From the NCBI GenBank assembly GCA_002698965.1, contig PAAT01000054.1:1-64000 (forward strand): a stretch of DNA of 64,000 nucleotides, read 5' to 3'. The notes beneath the pieces are model-generated. The model worked only from the letters and a program-made list of their open reading frames with translations, made no database searches and had not been told where the DNA came from. Source of the DNA: Rhodopirellula sp. (GTDB taxonomy: Bacteria > Planctomycetota > Planctomycetia > Pirellulales > Pirellulaceae). Shown here piece by piece: positions 43,928 through 53,222 of the stretch (positions are counted from its first letter, which is position 1; each line of letters opens with the position of its first letter). Position numbers and translations under genes: made by a program.

Positions 43928-44638
43928 CTAGTCGTCAACTTTGATCAATTCAATTTTGAAAATCAGAGTGGAGTTAGGGCCAATGTCAGCACCTGCTCCT
44001 CGCTCGCCGTAAGCCAGTTTAGATGGAATGTACAATTCCCACTGGTCGCCTTCTTTCATCAGTTGAAGAGCTTCGGTCCATCCGGGGATAACTTGATTTA
44101 CACCAAAGGTAGCAGGGGCGCCACGCTTGTAAGAACTGTCGAAGACAGTACCGTTGATCAGTTTCCCTTCATAGTGTGTTGTGACTTTTGAGGTTGGTTT
44201 GGGAGTGGCTCCTTGACCAGACTTGATTACTTTGTATTGAAGACCGCTCTCGGTTACTTTAACACCTTCTTTTTTTGCATTGGCAACGAGAAATACTTCG
44301 CCTTCTTTCTTGTTGCTATCTCCAGCTTTGGATGCTTTTTCAGCAGCCATTTGCTGTAGGGCTTGCTGGAATGCAAGGAAAGCGGCCTGAAGTTCCTGAT
44401 CGCTTTTTTCGACTTTGTCAGAAGACGCGTCCGTGACCCCTTTCAGGAAAGCTTCGAGATTCAGATTAACGCCCTGGGATTTCATGTTGTTCATGAAGTT
44501 TACCCCAAACGCGTAGCTACCGTCCTTGACAACATCCGCGATGGGGGCTGGCTTTTCCGGTTTTTCTTCGTCTTGTGCAAGAGCTGTAAGACTGAAAATG
44601 CTCAGCAACAGGCACGAAGTGATAAGTTGTTTAAACAT
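43928..44638 (-). CDS. Exported FKBP-type peptidyl-prolyl isomerase (Mip/FkpA-like)
   Basis: 236 residues from the ATG at 44638, with AAAGGA 7 nt upstream; the frame runs 27 nt further but the signal peptide MFKQLITSCLLLSIFSLTALAQ begins here. Residues about 30-115 form the alpha-helical FKBP_N dimerisation arm (SYAFGVNFMNNMKSQGVNLNLEAFLKG). The PPIase core follows: VTTHYEGKLINGTVFDSSYKRGAPATFGVNQVIPGWTEALQLM and YGERGAGADIGPNSTLIFKIEL. Periplasmic folding helper, as in FkpA/Mip. Upstream in its operon is a 222-bp gap from the kinase gene. Confidence 0.95.
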   Translation of the reverse strand: MFKQLITSCLLLSIFSLTALAQDEEKPEKPAPIADVVKDGSYAFGVNFMNNMKSQGVNLNLEAFLKGVTDASSDKVEKSDQELQAAFLAFQQALQQMAAEKASKAGDSNKKEGEVFLVANAKKEGVKVTESGLQYKVIKSGQGATPKPTSKVTTHYEGKLINGTVFDSSYKRGAPATFGVNQVIPGWTEALQLMKEGDQWELYIPSKLAYGERGAGADIGPNSTLIFKIELIKVDD

Positions 44639-44860
44639 GAAATTGTCCTTTCTGTGTCGATTCAAAAGGATTCGACAAATTGTTTCACCTACGAAACTTT
44701 GAGTTGGTATTTATATGCAGTTAGACCGTAGATCGGGATAATGCATTGATTCGTCTGGATTTTCCTGCCGTTACTTAACACATTAAAAGCAGATGCAGAC
44801 CTGTATTCTAAGGGAGGTTGGGGACAAATACCATTGGCACGCGAACCTAATAATCTTCTC

Positions 44861-46522
44861 TTAGGCCCCTGTTTTTTGTCGATGATATTGGTAACCGGGG
44901 ATAAAAAAGCAGATAGCGGATACGACTCCGAAGAGGAACAGGCTTTGTTTAGGAAAGACTGCCATCGCCACCGCCGTAGTAAATAACGCAATCGCCTGAG
45001 CGTAGAACTTACCGGTCAGAATACCGGCTTTGACCATAAACACCATACCACTGATGAGTCCGATAACCGGTGCCGCTTCAAGCACTTCCAATCCCATCAA
45101 GTATTCGATAGGAAATAGTAAGCCGATAGCGACTAAACTTGCAGCCCAGGCATGGGCGATTTGCCGTTCGACAAAAAGCACGGGGCCGAGTTTTTGACGC
45201 AACTTCCAGAAAACAGCAGCCCAGGCACCCAGGCCTAATGTCCACATTCCCGAATAATATAATCGGTTGTTGATATCAGCGAGAAACATCACATTGGTAA
45301 GCACGCAGGCCAGTAGTAGGACCAGACTATGCCACATCCAAAGAAGGCCCCAGTTTTGCAGGACGGCAGCGTGATGCGTTTCTCCAAGCCAGCGAGCAAT
45401 GATGTGACTAAAGCGACCGGAGCTCGCTTTAATGGGTTGGTGGTTGATGTAGGCTTCAAGATCGTTGGCCAATTCGCGCGCGGAGGAATATCTCAAATCG
45501 GCAGGTTTTTGCAGGCATTTCAGAATGATCATCTCTAGATTACGGTCGATAGCCGGGTTGATAATTCGTGGAGCAACCGGTTCTTGTTCGAGCACCAGCA
45601 TGATGGTATCCATCGGAGAAGCTGCCTGAAAGGGTGGCCGTCCTGTCACCATGTAGTACAAGATGGCACCTAAGGAGTAAATGTCCGAGTGGATACCGAC
45701 ATCTCCGCGTGAGCCGGCTGCTTGTTCCGGTGCCATATAGGAGGGAGTTCCCAGAATAACTCCCGTCTGTGTTAAGCCGGAGTCGCTCGTAGATTGTTTA
45801 GCAAGTCCAAAGTCCGTGATGTGTGGGTTGCCATCCTGATCGATCAGAAGATTAGAAGGCTTTAGGTCACGGTGAAGTATGCCCTTATTGTGAGAATAGT
45901 GAATGGCTCGGGAGATCGCTAAACCAATCTCAGCAGCATCCCGGGAGTTATAGAGTTCATTTTGAACAAGATCTTTCATGGTCTGCCCATGAATTAACTT
46001 CATTGAAAAGTAGGGGCAGTCTTCAAGCTCACCGACTTCGTATACCGGAACAATTCCATTGTGATCGAGTTTAGCTGCGGCTTCTGCCTCGTACTGAAAT
46101 CGCTCCCGTTGTTCCTGACTAGCCAATCGACCGGGCAAAATCATTTTTAGAGCTACTTCTCTGTTAAGACTCTGTTGATTTGCCCGATATACGATACCCA
46201 TCCCCCCGCGCCCCAGTTCTTCCAGAAGTTCAAAGTCTCCCAACCTGCAGGGGGTCGTTCGTGCGGGGACCACCTCCGAAGTCTCTGCTTCACATTCCAG
46301 TACGCGAAAGTAGCCACCTGCGACATCTGCTACCAGCATGACCGGTAATAATTCTCGTAGTTCCTCTTCGAATTGAGGAAACTGCTGATAAATGGTTTCC
46401 GGCTGAACGGACTGACCCTCAATGATTCTTTGCTGCAACTCGTCGAGCACATTTACGATCTGCTCGTTATATTCCTTCGAATGACTCGAGCCGTTGTCTG
46501 AAGGTGGGTTCACAGCGGTCAT
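44861..46522 (-). CDS. Membrane Ser/Thr protein kinase paired with an ECF sigma factor
   Basis: 553 residues. N-terminal helical segment (about 20-75) typical of planctomycete kinases. Kinase domain with GRGGMGIVYRA, VALKMI, HRDLKPSNLLI, TDFGLAK and GTPSYMAPEQAAG, so it should be active. C-terminal 160 residues hold about five membrane helices (starting WMWHSLVLLLACVLTN), and the end is basic. The start codon overlaps the sigma-factor stop by 4 nt (ATGA), a coupling known from planctomycete ECF-STPK pairs, where the kinase is proposed to control the sigma factor by phosphorylation. Confidence 0.93.
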   Translation of the reverse strand: MTAVNPPSDNGSSHSKEYNEQIVNVLDELQQRIIEGQSVQPETIYQQFPQFEEELRELLPVMLVADVAGGYFRVLECEAETSEVVPARTTPCRLGDFELLEELGRGGMGIVYRANQQSLNREVALKMILPGRLASQEQRERFQYEAEAAAKLDHNGIVPVYEVGELEDCPYFSMKLIHGQTMKDLVQNELYNSRDAAEIGLAISRAIHYSHNKGILHRDLKPSNLLIDQDGNPHITDFGLAKQSTSDSGLTQTGVILGTPSYMAPEQAAGSRGDVGIHSDIYSLGAILYYMVTGRPPFQAASPMDTIMLVLEQEPVAPRIINPAIDRNLEMIILKCLQKPADLRYSSARELANDLEAYINHQPIKASSGRFSHIIARWLGETHHAAVLQNWGLLWMWHSLVLLLACVLTNVMFLADINNRLYYSGMWTLGLGAWAAVFWKLRQKLGPVLFVERQIAHAWAASLVAIGLLFPIEYLMGLEVLEAAPVIGLISGMVFMVKAGILTGKFYAQAIALFTTAVAMAVFPKQSLFLFGVVSAICFFIPGYQYHRQKTGA

Positions 46523-47160
46523 GAAGGAATTGTTTGAGAATCGATTTGTTGAGGGATTAGTTGATTTCTAAGTTTACGAAGCGCGCGTAGATATCGCATG
46601 CTGGCGGCGGCAGGTTTCAGATTCAGCGTCTGCGAGACTTCATCGTTGGATAACTGTTCATAATGCCGCATGATAATGATGTCACGGTCTAAATCATTGA
46701 GTTTCATCAGGGCATCTTCCATCCGATCGGCCATTTCACGGCGAGTAGCCTGAGCGGCGGGCGTTAAATCGCTGTCACGAAGTTGGTTCCCTAGATTGAT
46801 TGTGCTTTGGTTTACCCCAACTTTTACAAGGCGATGTTCACGATCAACACTTCGTTTTGCTGTAGCCCGGTGACGCCGATGGGCATCAATAATACGGTCT
46901 TTTGCGATTTGACGTAGCCAGAGATGAAAGTCAATACCGGGGTTTTGAAGATACCGATCGATACGACGGTTGGCTTCAATCATCACGTCCTGTACCACAT
47001 CACTAACCCCGACTCGTTGTCGTATCTGCTTATCTAAACGCATACTGACAAGGCGTTGCACAGCAGAACGATGACGCTGAAGTAAAGCATTCCAGGCGGT
47101 TTGGTCACCGCCTTTACGTCGTGCCAGTAAATTTTGAGTTTGTTCGTTTTCAGGCCACAT
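46519..47160 (-). CDS. ECF-type RNA polymerase sigma factor
   Basis: 213 residues. Region 2 is visible (QRLVSMRLDKQIRQRVGVSDVVQDVMIEANRRIDRY, with the DVVQD motif, and HLWLRQIAKDRIIDAHRRH), and region 4 closes the protein (LDRDIIIMRHYEQLSNDEVSQTLNLKPAAASMRYLRALRKLRNQL). No anti-sigma gene is adjacent; the overlapping kinase replaces it. Likely a planctomycete ECF group linked to STPKs. The target promoters cannot be read here. Confidence 0.94.
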   Translation of the reverse strand: MWPENEQTQNLLARRKGGDQTAWNALLQRHRSAVQRLVSMRLDKQIRQRVGVSDVVQDVMIEANRRIDRYLQNPGIDFHLWLRQIAKDRIIDAHRRHRATAKRSVDREHRLVKVGVNQSTINLGNQLRDSDLTPAAQATRREMADRMEDALMKLNDLDRDIIIMRHYEQLSNDEVSQTLNLKPAAASMRYLRALRKLRNQLIPQQIDSQTIPS

Positions 47161-47258
47161 GTGATGTTCTTTCGCAGTGAATCCGTAGCTTAGTGAATAC
47201 GATGGTCAGCAATAAACCATGTAGCACATGATATATTAGCCGTCATTTTAACGGGCGG

Positions 47259-47867
47259 TTAGCGGGTTTTTTTACATTTGGTTGAAATTGCCTGAGCAGC
47301 CATTCTTCGGAACTGCTTTTGCTGATAGAGCATATATGGCTTTCCTACCCAGGCTAGTAGTGAGCCAGGCCGGGAGAACACCGTAATACGAAAATAAACC
47401 TCGTCCGTTTCCAAATTCCAGTCAACGTGAAAGAGCTCTTCCCCAATCGCAATATGCCCCATCGTTGTCCCGTAGGCGAATCCCGCTTGTTTAATCTTGC
47501 CCTGTTGTCTGGAGTTTTCCAGTTCATAAATGATACGAGCTGGATTGACCGTCCATAATCCCATCGTCCCAAAAACAACCGCGACAGTGTTTCCACTTTT
47601 AGTTTCAGGGTTGAGATAATTGAGCTCAGTCATTGGGTGATTAAACATTTCCCATTGGCTAATCCCCTCGGTGACAGCCTTGAATATTGTTTCACCGTGA
47701 CCGACCCGATATAAGAAACGATCAAGTCGAAATCCTCGAGGCGCATCGCCAGAGTCAATCAGATTTCTTGTTTGTCCGACATAGGGATAGTTGAAATCTA
47801 GAGTTTGACAGTGCCTGATATACGGTTTGATGGCGGAGGTGGAGGGTTTCGTTCCAATACGTATCAT
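47259..47867 (-). CDS. DUF1990 family protein
   Basis: 202 residues. FNYPYVGQTRN at the start, FLYRVGHGETIFKAVTEGISQWEMF, AGFAYGTTMGHIAIGEELFHVDWNLETDEVYFRITVFSRPGSLLAWVGKPYMLYQQKQF fit DUF1990 well, a family of unknown function with similarity to polyketide cyclase-like folds. No signal or membrane segment. It stands alone between the sigma factor and an ABC module. Confidence 0.87.
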   Translation of the reverse strand: MIRIGTKPSTSAIKPYIRHCQTLDFNYPYVGQTRNLIDSGDAPRGFRLDRFLYRVGHGETIFKAVTEGISQWEMFNHPMTELNYLNPETKSGNTVAVVFGTMGLWTVNPARIIYELENSRQQGKIKQAGFAYGTTMGHIAIGEELFHVDWNLETDEVYFRITVFSRPGSLLAWVGKPYMLYQQKQFRRMAAQAISTKCKKTR

Positions 47868-47951
47868 GAGCGGCTCTTTACTTGAATCTAAATCATCTCA
47901 CTCATTAACCGTCTAAATCTGGAATTGTTCACAAACGTATTAGGAAGAATT

Positions 47952-48914
47952 CTAAATCGGGGCTGGGAGGTCACGTTTGCAGAAGGCGAAGTTTCCTATC
48001 ATGTAACAGAGCAATCCAAAACCAAACAGAATGCAATGACAACCTAACGCACTTAGTCTGATTGATTCTTCAAGCCCATACTGCCAAAACTGCCAGAATT
48101 GTTCAGGATCTTCAGTCAAGACATTTACCAGACCTTCCGGATCAAATGGATTGAAAAAAGTGAAGTTAAGCAGGTAGTTATATTCTGGTTTGGAGACCGC
48201 CAGAATCCGAATGGACTGTTGGAAGATGACAAAGCCCACTGCAATGCCAACAGCACGCCAGCGATAGCGATCGAAACTAGAAACCATGGTGGCAAATCCA
48301 GCAACGAAGAATCCCATTGCGAAGATGATGGTTAACGCAGGTATGAAATTCCAGACATTGATATAGTCAGACATGGGTTTCTGAATTGTAGTCGCTTCCG
48401 CGGTTGAGAGTGGTATCTCTAGCAGAGTGTATGGGATTGAGATCGAAGGTGGCTTTATAACTTCTTCCACCATATTCAGATGGACGCTAACGACCATGCC
48501 TAGCCATGCAAGCGTGGACAAGAGCAAAGTTCCAACGGTTGTTACGAGGAACTGTGACCAATACATATTAGAACGGGAAACCGGATTCCCCAGCAGCATT
48601 TCCATCGTGCCCCGGTTGATTTGACCGGCCACCGTGTCCGAACCTCTTGAAATCGTCCATGTCAGAATAACAAATAGAACAATCGGCTCATTAAACGTTC
48701 TTGCCACTCGGCCTGTGTAAGTAACTAACGATGAGAATGGGACGGGAGAGAATTTTTCGAAGTTCTTGAAGTGCTTGATGATCTCACTGAATTCATCGCT
48801 CCCCAATAGAGTGATGCTCCAGACTCGTAACATCATGAAGCCAAACATGGCTAACCCACATGCCAGAAAGACAGTACGACCTTGAAGTGCGTAGCGGTGG
48901 AGTAGCGCTCTCAT
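47952..48914 (-). CDS. ABC-2 type transporter permease
   Basis: 320 residues with six hydrophobic segments: TVFLACGLAMFGFMMLRVW at the N-terminus, FNEPIVLFVILTWTISRG, FLVTTVGTLLLSTLAWLGMVV, FIPALTIIFAMGFFVAGFATMV, a short one near VGIAVGFVIFQQSI, and the C-terminal one. RGTMEMLLGNPVSRSNMYWSQF is an ABC-2/NatB-like intracellular motif. The start overlaps the ATPase stop by 4 nt. The substrate is not known. Confidence 0.88.
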   Translation of the reverse strand: MRALLHRYALQGRTVFLACGLAMFGFMMLRVWSITLLGSDEFSEIIKHFKNFEKFSPVPFSSLVTYTGRVARTFNEPIVLFVILTWTISRGSDTVAGQINRGTMEMLLGNPVSRSNMYWSQFLVTTVGTLLLSTLAWLGMVVSVHLNMVEEVIKPPSISIPYTLLEIPLSTAEATTIQKPMSDYINVWNFIPALTIIFAMGFFVAGFATMVSSFDRYRWRAVGIAVGFVIFQQSIRILAVSKPEYNYLLNFTFFNPFDPEGLVNVLTEDPEQFWQFWQYGLEESIRLSALGCHCILFGFGLLCYMIGNFAFCKRDLPAPI

Positions 48915-49804
48915 GGCTTTAATTCCGAGCGTTCAGGATGGATTTCCTCGTAGAGGCTGCGAAGTCGCGCTGGTTCAATAGTGATGTCGGATAGATTACT
49001 TTGCTTCAGCCATTCCAGACTTTTCAGGAGATTTCCTTTGACTTCCAGGATGATCTTATTTCCAGTCTGTTTAACGAGTTGGATTTCGTCGGAAAGTGAT
49101 GTAGGAATGGAAGGCAATGTTTGCTCGATAGAACCTGTAAGTCGATGGTTATTACGCAATGTTTTTATTTCAGCGGTGGTGATTAGCTTTCCCTGTTTCA
49201 AAAAGCCAACGGTATCACTGATCGCTTCGACTTCATCCAGAATATGGGAAGAAAACAGGATTGTTTTCCCTTCCTCCCTTTTGAGCCGAAGTAATCCTAA
49301 AATCTGTTGGCGGACTGTCGGATCTAGATTTGCCGTGGGTTCGTCCATGATGATGAAGGGGGCCTCGTTAGCCAATGCGATGGTCACCGCAAGTTTTTGT
49401 CGCATTCCGGTCGACATCGACCCGACTTTTCGACGTACATCCAATTCGAGGAATTCAGCAATCTCGAGAGCCTTGGCTAGACAGCCATCGACCCGTAGAG
49501 CGGTGAAAAGCTTCAGGATTGTTCGGCCACGGTATTGCCGATCAAGCCGAGCATCGCCTGGAAGATAAGACGTAACCTGACGAACAGCCAATGATTGCTG
49601 ATGGCAATTGAAACCGTTGATTAATGCTCTGCCCTCTGTTGGAGTCAGAAAGCCCATTAGTAAACGAATCAGTGTACTCTTACCGGCTCCATTGGGCCCA
49701 AGTAGTCCGAAGATGGTTCCTTTCTCAATGGTCAGACTACAACTTGAAAGCGCAGCAAAAGAGCCAAAGCTCTTTGAAAGTTGATCGGTTTCAACAAAGG
49801 TCAT
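48911..49804 (-). CDS. ABC transporter ATPase
   Basis: 297 residues. Walker A GLLGPNGAGKSTLIRLLMG, Q-loop near VTSYLPGDARLD, signature MSTGMRQKLAV, Walker B FIIMDEPTANLDP, H-loop FSSHILDEVEAI. The signature is the MSTGM form common in ABC-2 export ATPases. The last 90 residues are an accessory region. Coupled to the permease downstream. Confidence 0.95.
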   Translation of the reverse strand: MTFVETDQLSKSFGSFAALSSCSLTIEKGTIFGLLGPNGAGKSTLIRLLMGFLTPTEGRALINGFNCHQQSLAVRQVTSYLPGDARLDRQYRGRTILKLFTALRVDGCLAKALEIAEFLELDVRRKVGSMSTGMRQKLAVTIALANEAPFIIMDEPTANLDPTVRQQILGLLRLKREEGKTILFSSHILDEVEAISDTVGFLKQGKLITTAEIKTLRNNHRLTGSIEQTLPSIPTSLSDEIQLVKQTGNKIILEVKGNLLKSLEWLKQSNLSDITIEPARLRSLYEEIHPERSELKP

Positions 49805-49852
49805 GAAGCTTTGACTCTTTTAGGTTTCCTAAGATCGCCTGATGAAAAACGA

Positions 49853-52800
49853 TTACCGATTGAACAAGAAAGCAGGGTTATTAATCAGAGCCCATGCCAA
49901 ATCCTGCAGCCCAGTTAATCGTTTGTTATCGAACTGAGGTTTCGCGGCAGCAACGATGGCCAACATGTCAGTATATTCACGATCGGTTTCCATATATTTA
50001 GCTCGTAACGCAGCCTTTTGTTCTTCATTGCGATCTTCCACTGGTGTTTTTAGCAGTGTTGCAAGGTCAGCAGGAAGCATATTGAGCGTCACCGGTCGCG
50101 GTGAATCAGAAACCGATATACGGAATTTACCAAGCTGATGCATGTTATCACTGTGGTTATTAACAATCATAACGGTGAGCAGGGCACCACCTTCGAAACC
50201 AACCTGACCGTCTGTCTGGAAGACCGCAGTTTGATTCTTTCCGACTTCGGGTGAAATTGCCCAGCCGGTGTTTGGATTGCCATCAATTGCCATGGCGACT
50301 GAATAACCGCCCTGGTTAAAGGTAGCTGATGGGCTGACCAACTTGATTTTCTGTGCCTCACCTTCGCCGTTTGTATTTTGAATACTAACGCCAAATTCAC
50401 TAACGACGAAGTTTCCATTTGGGGGTCGGCCCGGACCTTTGGCCGGCAGGCGGTCATCGACCAGCGTTTCAAGGCGAAAGGCTGTGATGTTCGTGAGATC
50501 CGTTCTTAATTTGACCGTATAGGTAGCGATTTCATTTTTACCGGTTGCCAATAGTGAGCCATCTTCTTGTAATTCCAGCTTGGCTTCTTTATCAGTTTCA
50601 GCAGATACAACTTCCACGGGAAGCCAGCGATTCGTTTTTTGCATCGCCGTTTCCCAGGTGGCCTGACGTTCAGGGATAAGCTTTTCCAGTTCATCCAGCT
50701 GAGCTTTGAGCACTAGATAATCGGATCCGGCGTCCTGTAGAGCGAGTTGGCCGATTTTGATTTCCTGTTCGGTTGGATATCGAGATAGAAATCGAAGAAA
50801 AACTTCTTCAATAAGAAGCTCATCATCTTTGATCTCGGCTTCAAGTTTTACGAGGTCATTTGCGCCGTCACCGATGGCGTTGGCAACTGTCGGACCATTA
50901 ACAAGTTTCATAATGGGCCCAAGAACCATACTGCTTGAACGTTCACATTCACAGGCACTTTCACGCACTGGCCGTCCAAAGTCATCGAGAAATGGTACGG
51001 CGATCCCAACGTCCGGAAGTTCTGCTGCCCGAAATCCACGTGGTACACCAGCAATTGTTGGGATGGATCCACAAGCCACATGAATAGAATCGAAGAGCAC
51101 TTCTGCTGGTAAACGACGAGCGATCGCGTGCGAGTAATTAATCTGATCGTCTTCATTCCACTCATTAGTGTTGACTGAATGTTGGTACGTTCGGGATTTC
51201 AAAATAGTCTTGATGATGTGCTGGACATCAAAGCCACTCTCTACGAAATCATTGGTCATGGCAGTTAGTAGCTCCGGATTGGTCGGAGGGTTACCAGCAC
51301 GAATGTCATCGATTGGTTCAATAATTCCGCTACCGAACATGTATCCCCACAATCGATTGACATAACTTGATGCAAAGTACTGATTACTGGAGGAAGTCAT
51401 CCACTGAGCCAGTTGTTCCAAACGAGGGGCTGAAGTTTCAAGGGTATCGTCGTGTTCAAATGGAAAGGTCGGCGGTGAAACCTGGCCGGTCAATGCATGG
51501 TTGATTTCCCCACTGCCTCGGTCGAAGACAACTTCGACAAGAGGAGTTGCCCCTTCCACAGCGGAGCCGCCAATTCGCTGACCCTGAAATGCCGGGTCTT
51601 CCTTACGGCCGATTTGAGCGAAGTAGGCCGCCAGATTGTAATACTGGTCCTGAGTCCATCGTTCAAATGGATGGTCGTGGCACTTGTTGCAGTTAAAACG
51701 TACAGCCAGAAAAAGATGAGTCGTGTTTTCCATCAAAGTTGCCGGATCGCGGATAACTTTGTAGTAGGAGGCTGGAGGATTTTCGATGGTTGACCCAGTT
51801 GCAGTGAGCACTTCCTGAGCAAACTGGTCATAAGCTTTGTTTGTGGCAATCGAGTGTTTAATCCAGTTGCGTAGCGAGATGGCTCCCTGTTCTCCCAGGA
51901 ATTTCCGGTTTACCTGAAGTAGGTCAGCCCATTTATTAGTCCAGTGTTCAACGTACTGCTGGCTTCCAATCAGGGTGTCGATTAAGGTATTCCGTTTCTC
52001 CCTGGAAGGTCGCATGTCGTTGAGGAATTCGCGGACGTTATCGGCTGTTGGAGGAAGGCCAGTGACATCGATATAGACTCGACGTACGAATTCTTCATCC
52101 GAACAAATGTCACTAGGCAACACTTTCACTCGCTGCAGCTTGTTGTAGACATGTTTGTCGATATAGTTGTAGTGTTCCGGTTCTTCCCAGGCGAATCCAG
52201 ACCGGTCACCCATAACCGTTAGAGTTGTTGCTGCGTAATTTCCTTCGTAACGAATTAGAACAGGCCCTTCTCCACGTCGCAGTACCGTTAGCAGACCATT
52301 TGCGTCGGCCTCAATAACTTCGATGTTTCCACTTTCGATAAATGCCTCACGAGATACATCGCGTACCGTACCATCGGCAAATGTAGCCATCACGGTCATC
52401 TGCTGTTTCATGCCGGCACGTGGAATGATGGGGTTCTTCGGGAAGACATCAATCGAGGTGACGCGGGAAACTTCCTGATCGAGCTTAGCTCCACCGGTAA
52501 TCCAAGCACGAATGGTTTTGTAGTAACGTGAATTAACATCTGTCCGAACTCCGCCAACGTGAGGGATAGAACCAGTCGCTTTTAGAAGCATCAAACTCTG
52601 GTCAGGGGCGGCTCGGTTGAAGCGACGTGCTCCAATGTCGTCCGTAAAAGCACGGTGGTCATAAAGTTCGTCATAACCACGTAAAGAAAGTTTGAATCCC
52701 CCCTTACCGTCTTTGGCACCATGGCAGGTACCGGCGTTACAACTCATTTTAGAAAGGACGGGCTGTACGTCCTGCACGAAGTTTGAAGGAGGTGTCGCAA

Positions 52801-53155
52801 TGGATGTGACTTTGACCGCCAGCTGAACTGTGGTATCACCAAAACGGAAGGTGACCTGTTCATTACCTTCGCTCAAGGGTGTGATCATTCCGTCGGATGA
52901 AACTGCGACATGCTGAAGATTACCTTCGACGTTGGACATGCGAGTCAGATCCGCAATCTGCCCACTTTCCAGATGTCCGATAATCAAGACCTGACGGTAA
53001 TCCTGATTGTTAGTCAACTCAATCGACTTGGGAAGGATTTCAACCGACTGGATTGTTAGGCCTTCCGGCAGCACCTCGACATCAGCTTCTTCCTGAGCTG
53101 AAAGAAGGCTGCTAAAAACAAACAGGAAGGAAAGTGAAAAACTGAACTTCTTCAT
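49853..53155 (-). CDS. Exported DUF1549/DUF1553 protein with Ig-like and cytochrome motifs
   Basis: 1100 residues. Signal peptide (FSLSFLFVFSSLLSAQ), a BIG2-like beta-sandwich at about 25-115, then a CNAGTCH motif (C139, C144, H145), with four residues between the cysteines instead of two, followed by GAKDGKGGFKLSLRGYD. A second Ig-like region and the DUF1549 domain follow, with CNKCHDHPFERWT at about 489. DUF1553 ends near 800. The C-terminal 200 residues form a discoidin-like module (NFVVSEFGVSIQN, MAIDGNPNTGWAI). It precedes no DUF1501 gene here. The gene downstream in transcription order is the ABC pair, 48 nt away. Confidence 0.9.
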   Translation of the reverse strand: MKKFSFSLSFLFVFSSLLSAQEEADVEVLPEGLTIQSVEILPKSIELTNNQDYRQVLIIGHLESGQIADLTRMSNVEGNLQHVAVSSDGMITPLSEGNEQVTFRFGDTTVQLAVKVTSIATPPSNFVQDVQPVLSKMSCNAGTCHGAKDGKGGFKLSLRGYDELYDHRAFTDDIGARRFNRAAPDQSLMLLKATGSIPHVGGVRTDVNSRYYKTIRAWITGGAKLDQEVSRVTSIDVFPKNPIIPRAGMKQQMTVMATFADGTVRDVSREAFIESGNIEVIEADANGLLTVLRRGEGPVLIRYEGNYAATTLTVMGDRSGFAWEEPEHYNYIDKHVYNKLQRVKVLPSDICSDEEFVRRVYIDVTGLPPTADNVREFLNDMRPSREKRNTLIDTLIGSQQYVEHWTNKWADLLQVNRKFLGEQGAISLRNWIKHSIATNKAYDQFAQEVLTATGSTIENPPASYYKVIRDPATLMENTTHLFLAVRFNCNKCHDHPFERWTQDQYYNLAAYFAQIGRKEDPAFQGQRIGGSAVEGATPLVEVVFDRGSGEINHALTGQVSPPTFPFEHDDTLETSAPRLEQLAQWMTSSSNQYFASSYVNRLWGYMFGSGIIEPIDDIRAGNPPTNPELLTAMTNDFVESGFDVQHIIKTILKSRTYQHSVNTNEWNEDDQINYSHAIARRLPAEVLFDSIHVACGSIPTIAGVPRGFRAAELPDVGIAVPFLDDFGRPVRESACECERSSSMVLGPIMKLVNGPTVANAIGDGANDLVKLEAEIKDDELLIEEVFLRFLSRYPTEQEIKIGQLALQDAGSDYLVLKAQLDELEKLIPERQATWETAMQKTNRWLPVEVVSAETDKEAKLELQEDGSLLATGKNEIATYTVKLRTDLTNITAFRLETLVDDRLPAKGPGRPPNGNFVVSEFGVSIQNTNGEGEAQKIKLVSPSATFNQGGYSVAMAIDGNPNTGWAISPEVGKNQTAVFQTDGQVGFEGGALLTVMIVNNHSDNMHQLGKFRISVSDSPRPVTLNMLPADLATLLKTPVEDRNEEQKAALRAKYMETDREYTDMLAIVAAAKPQFDNKRLTGLQDLAWALINNPAFLFNR

Positions 53156-53222
53156 AATATTAATAACTAGTCCTTAAGACGGCCTGCTATAGGATTGATA
53201 GGTAATTTGTCTTAAATAGTGT

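Noticed and set aside
48981-49568. 195-codon plus-strand frame
   Set aside because: Antisense to an ABC ATPase with intact Walker motifs.
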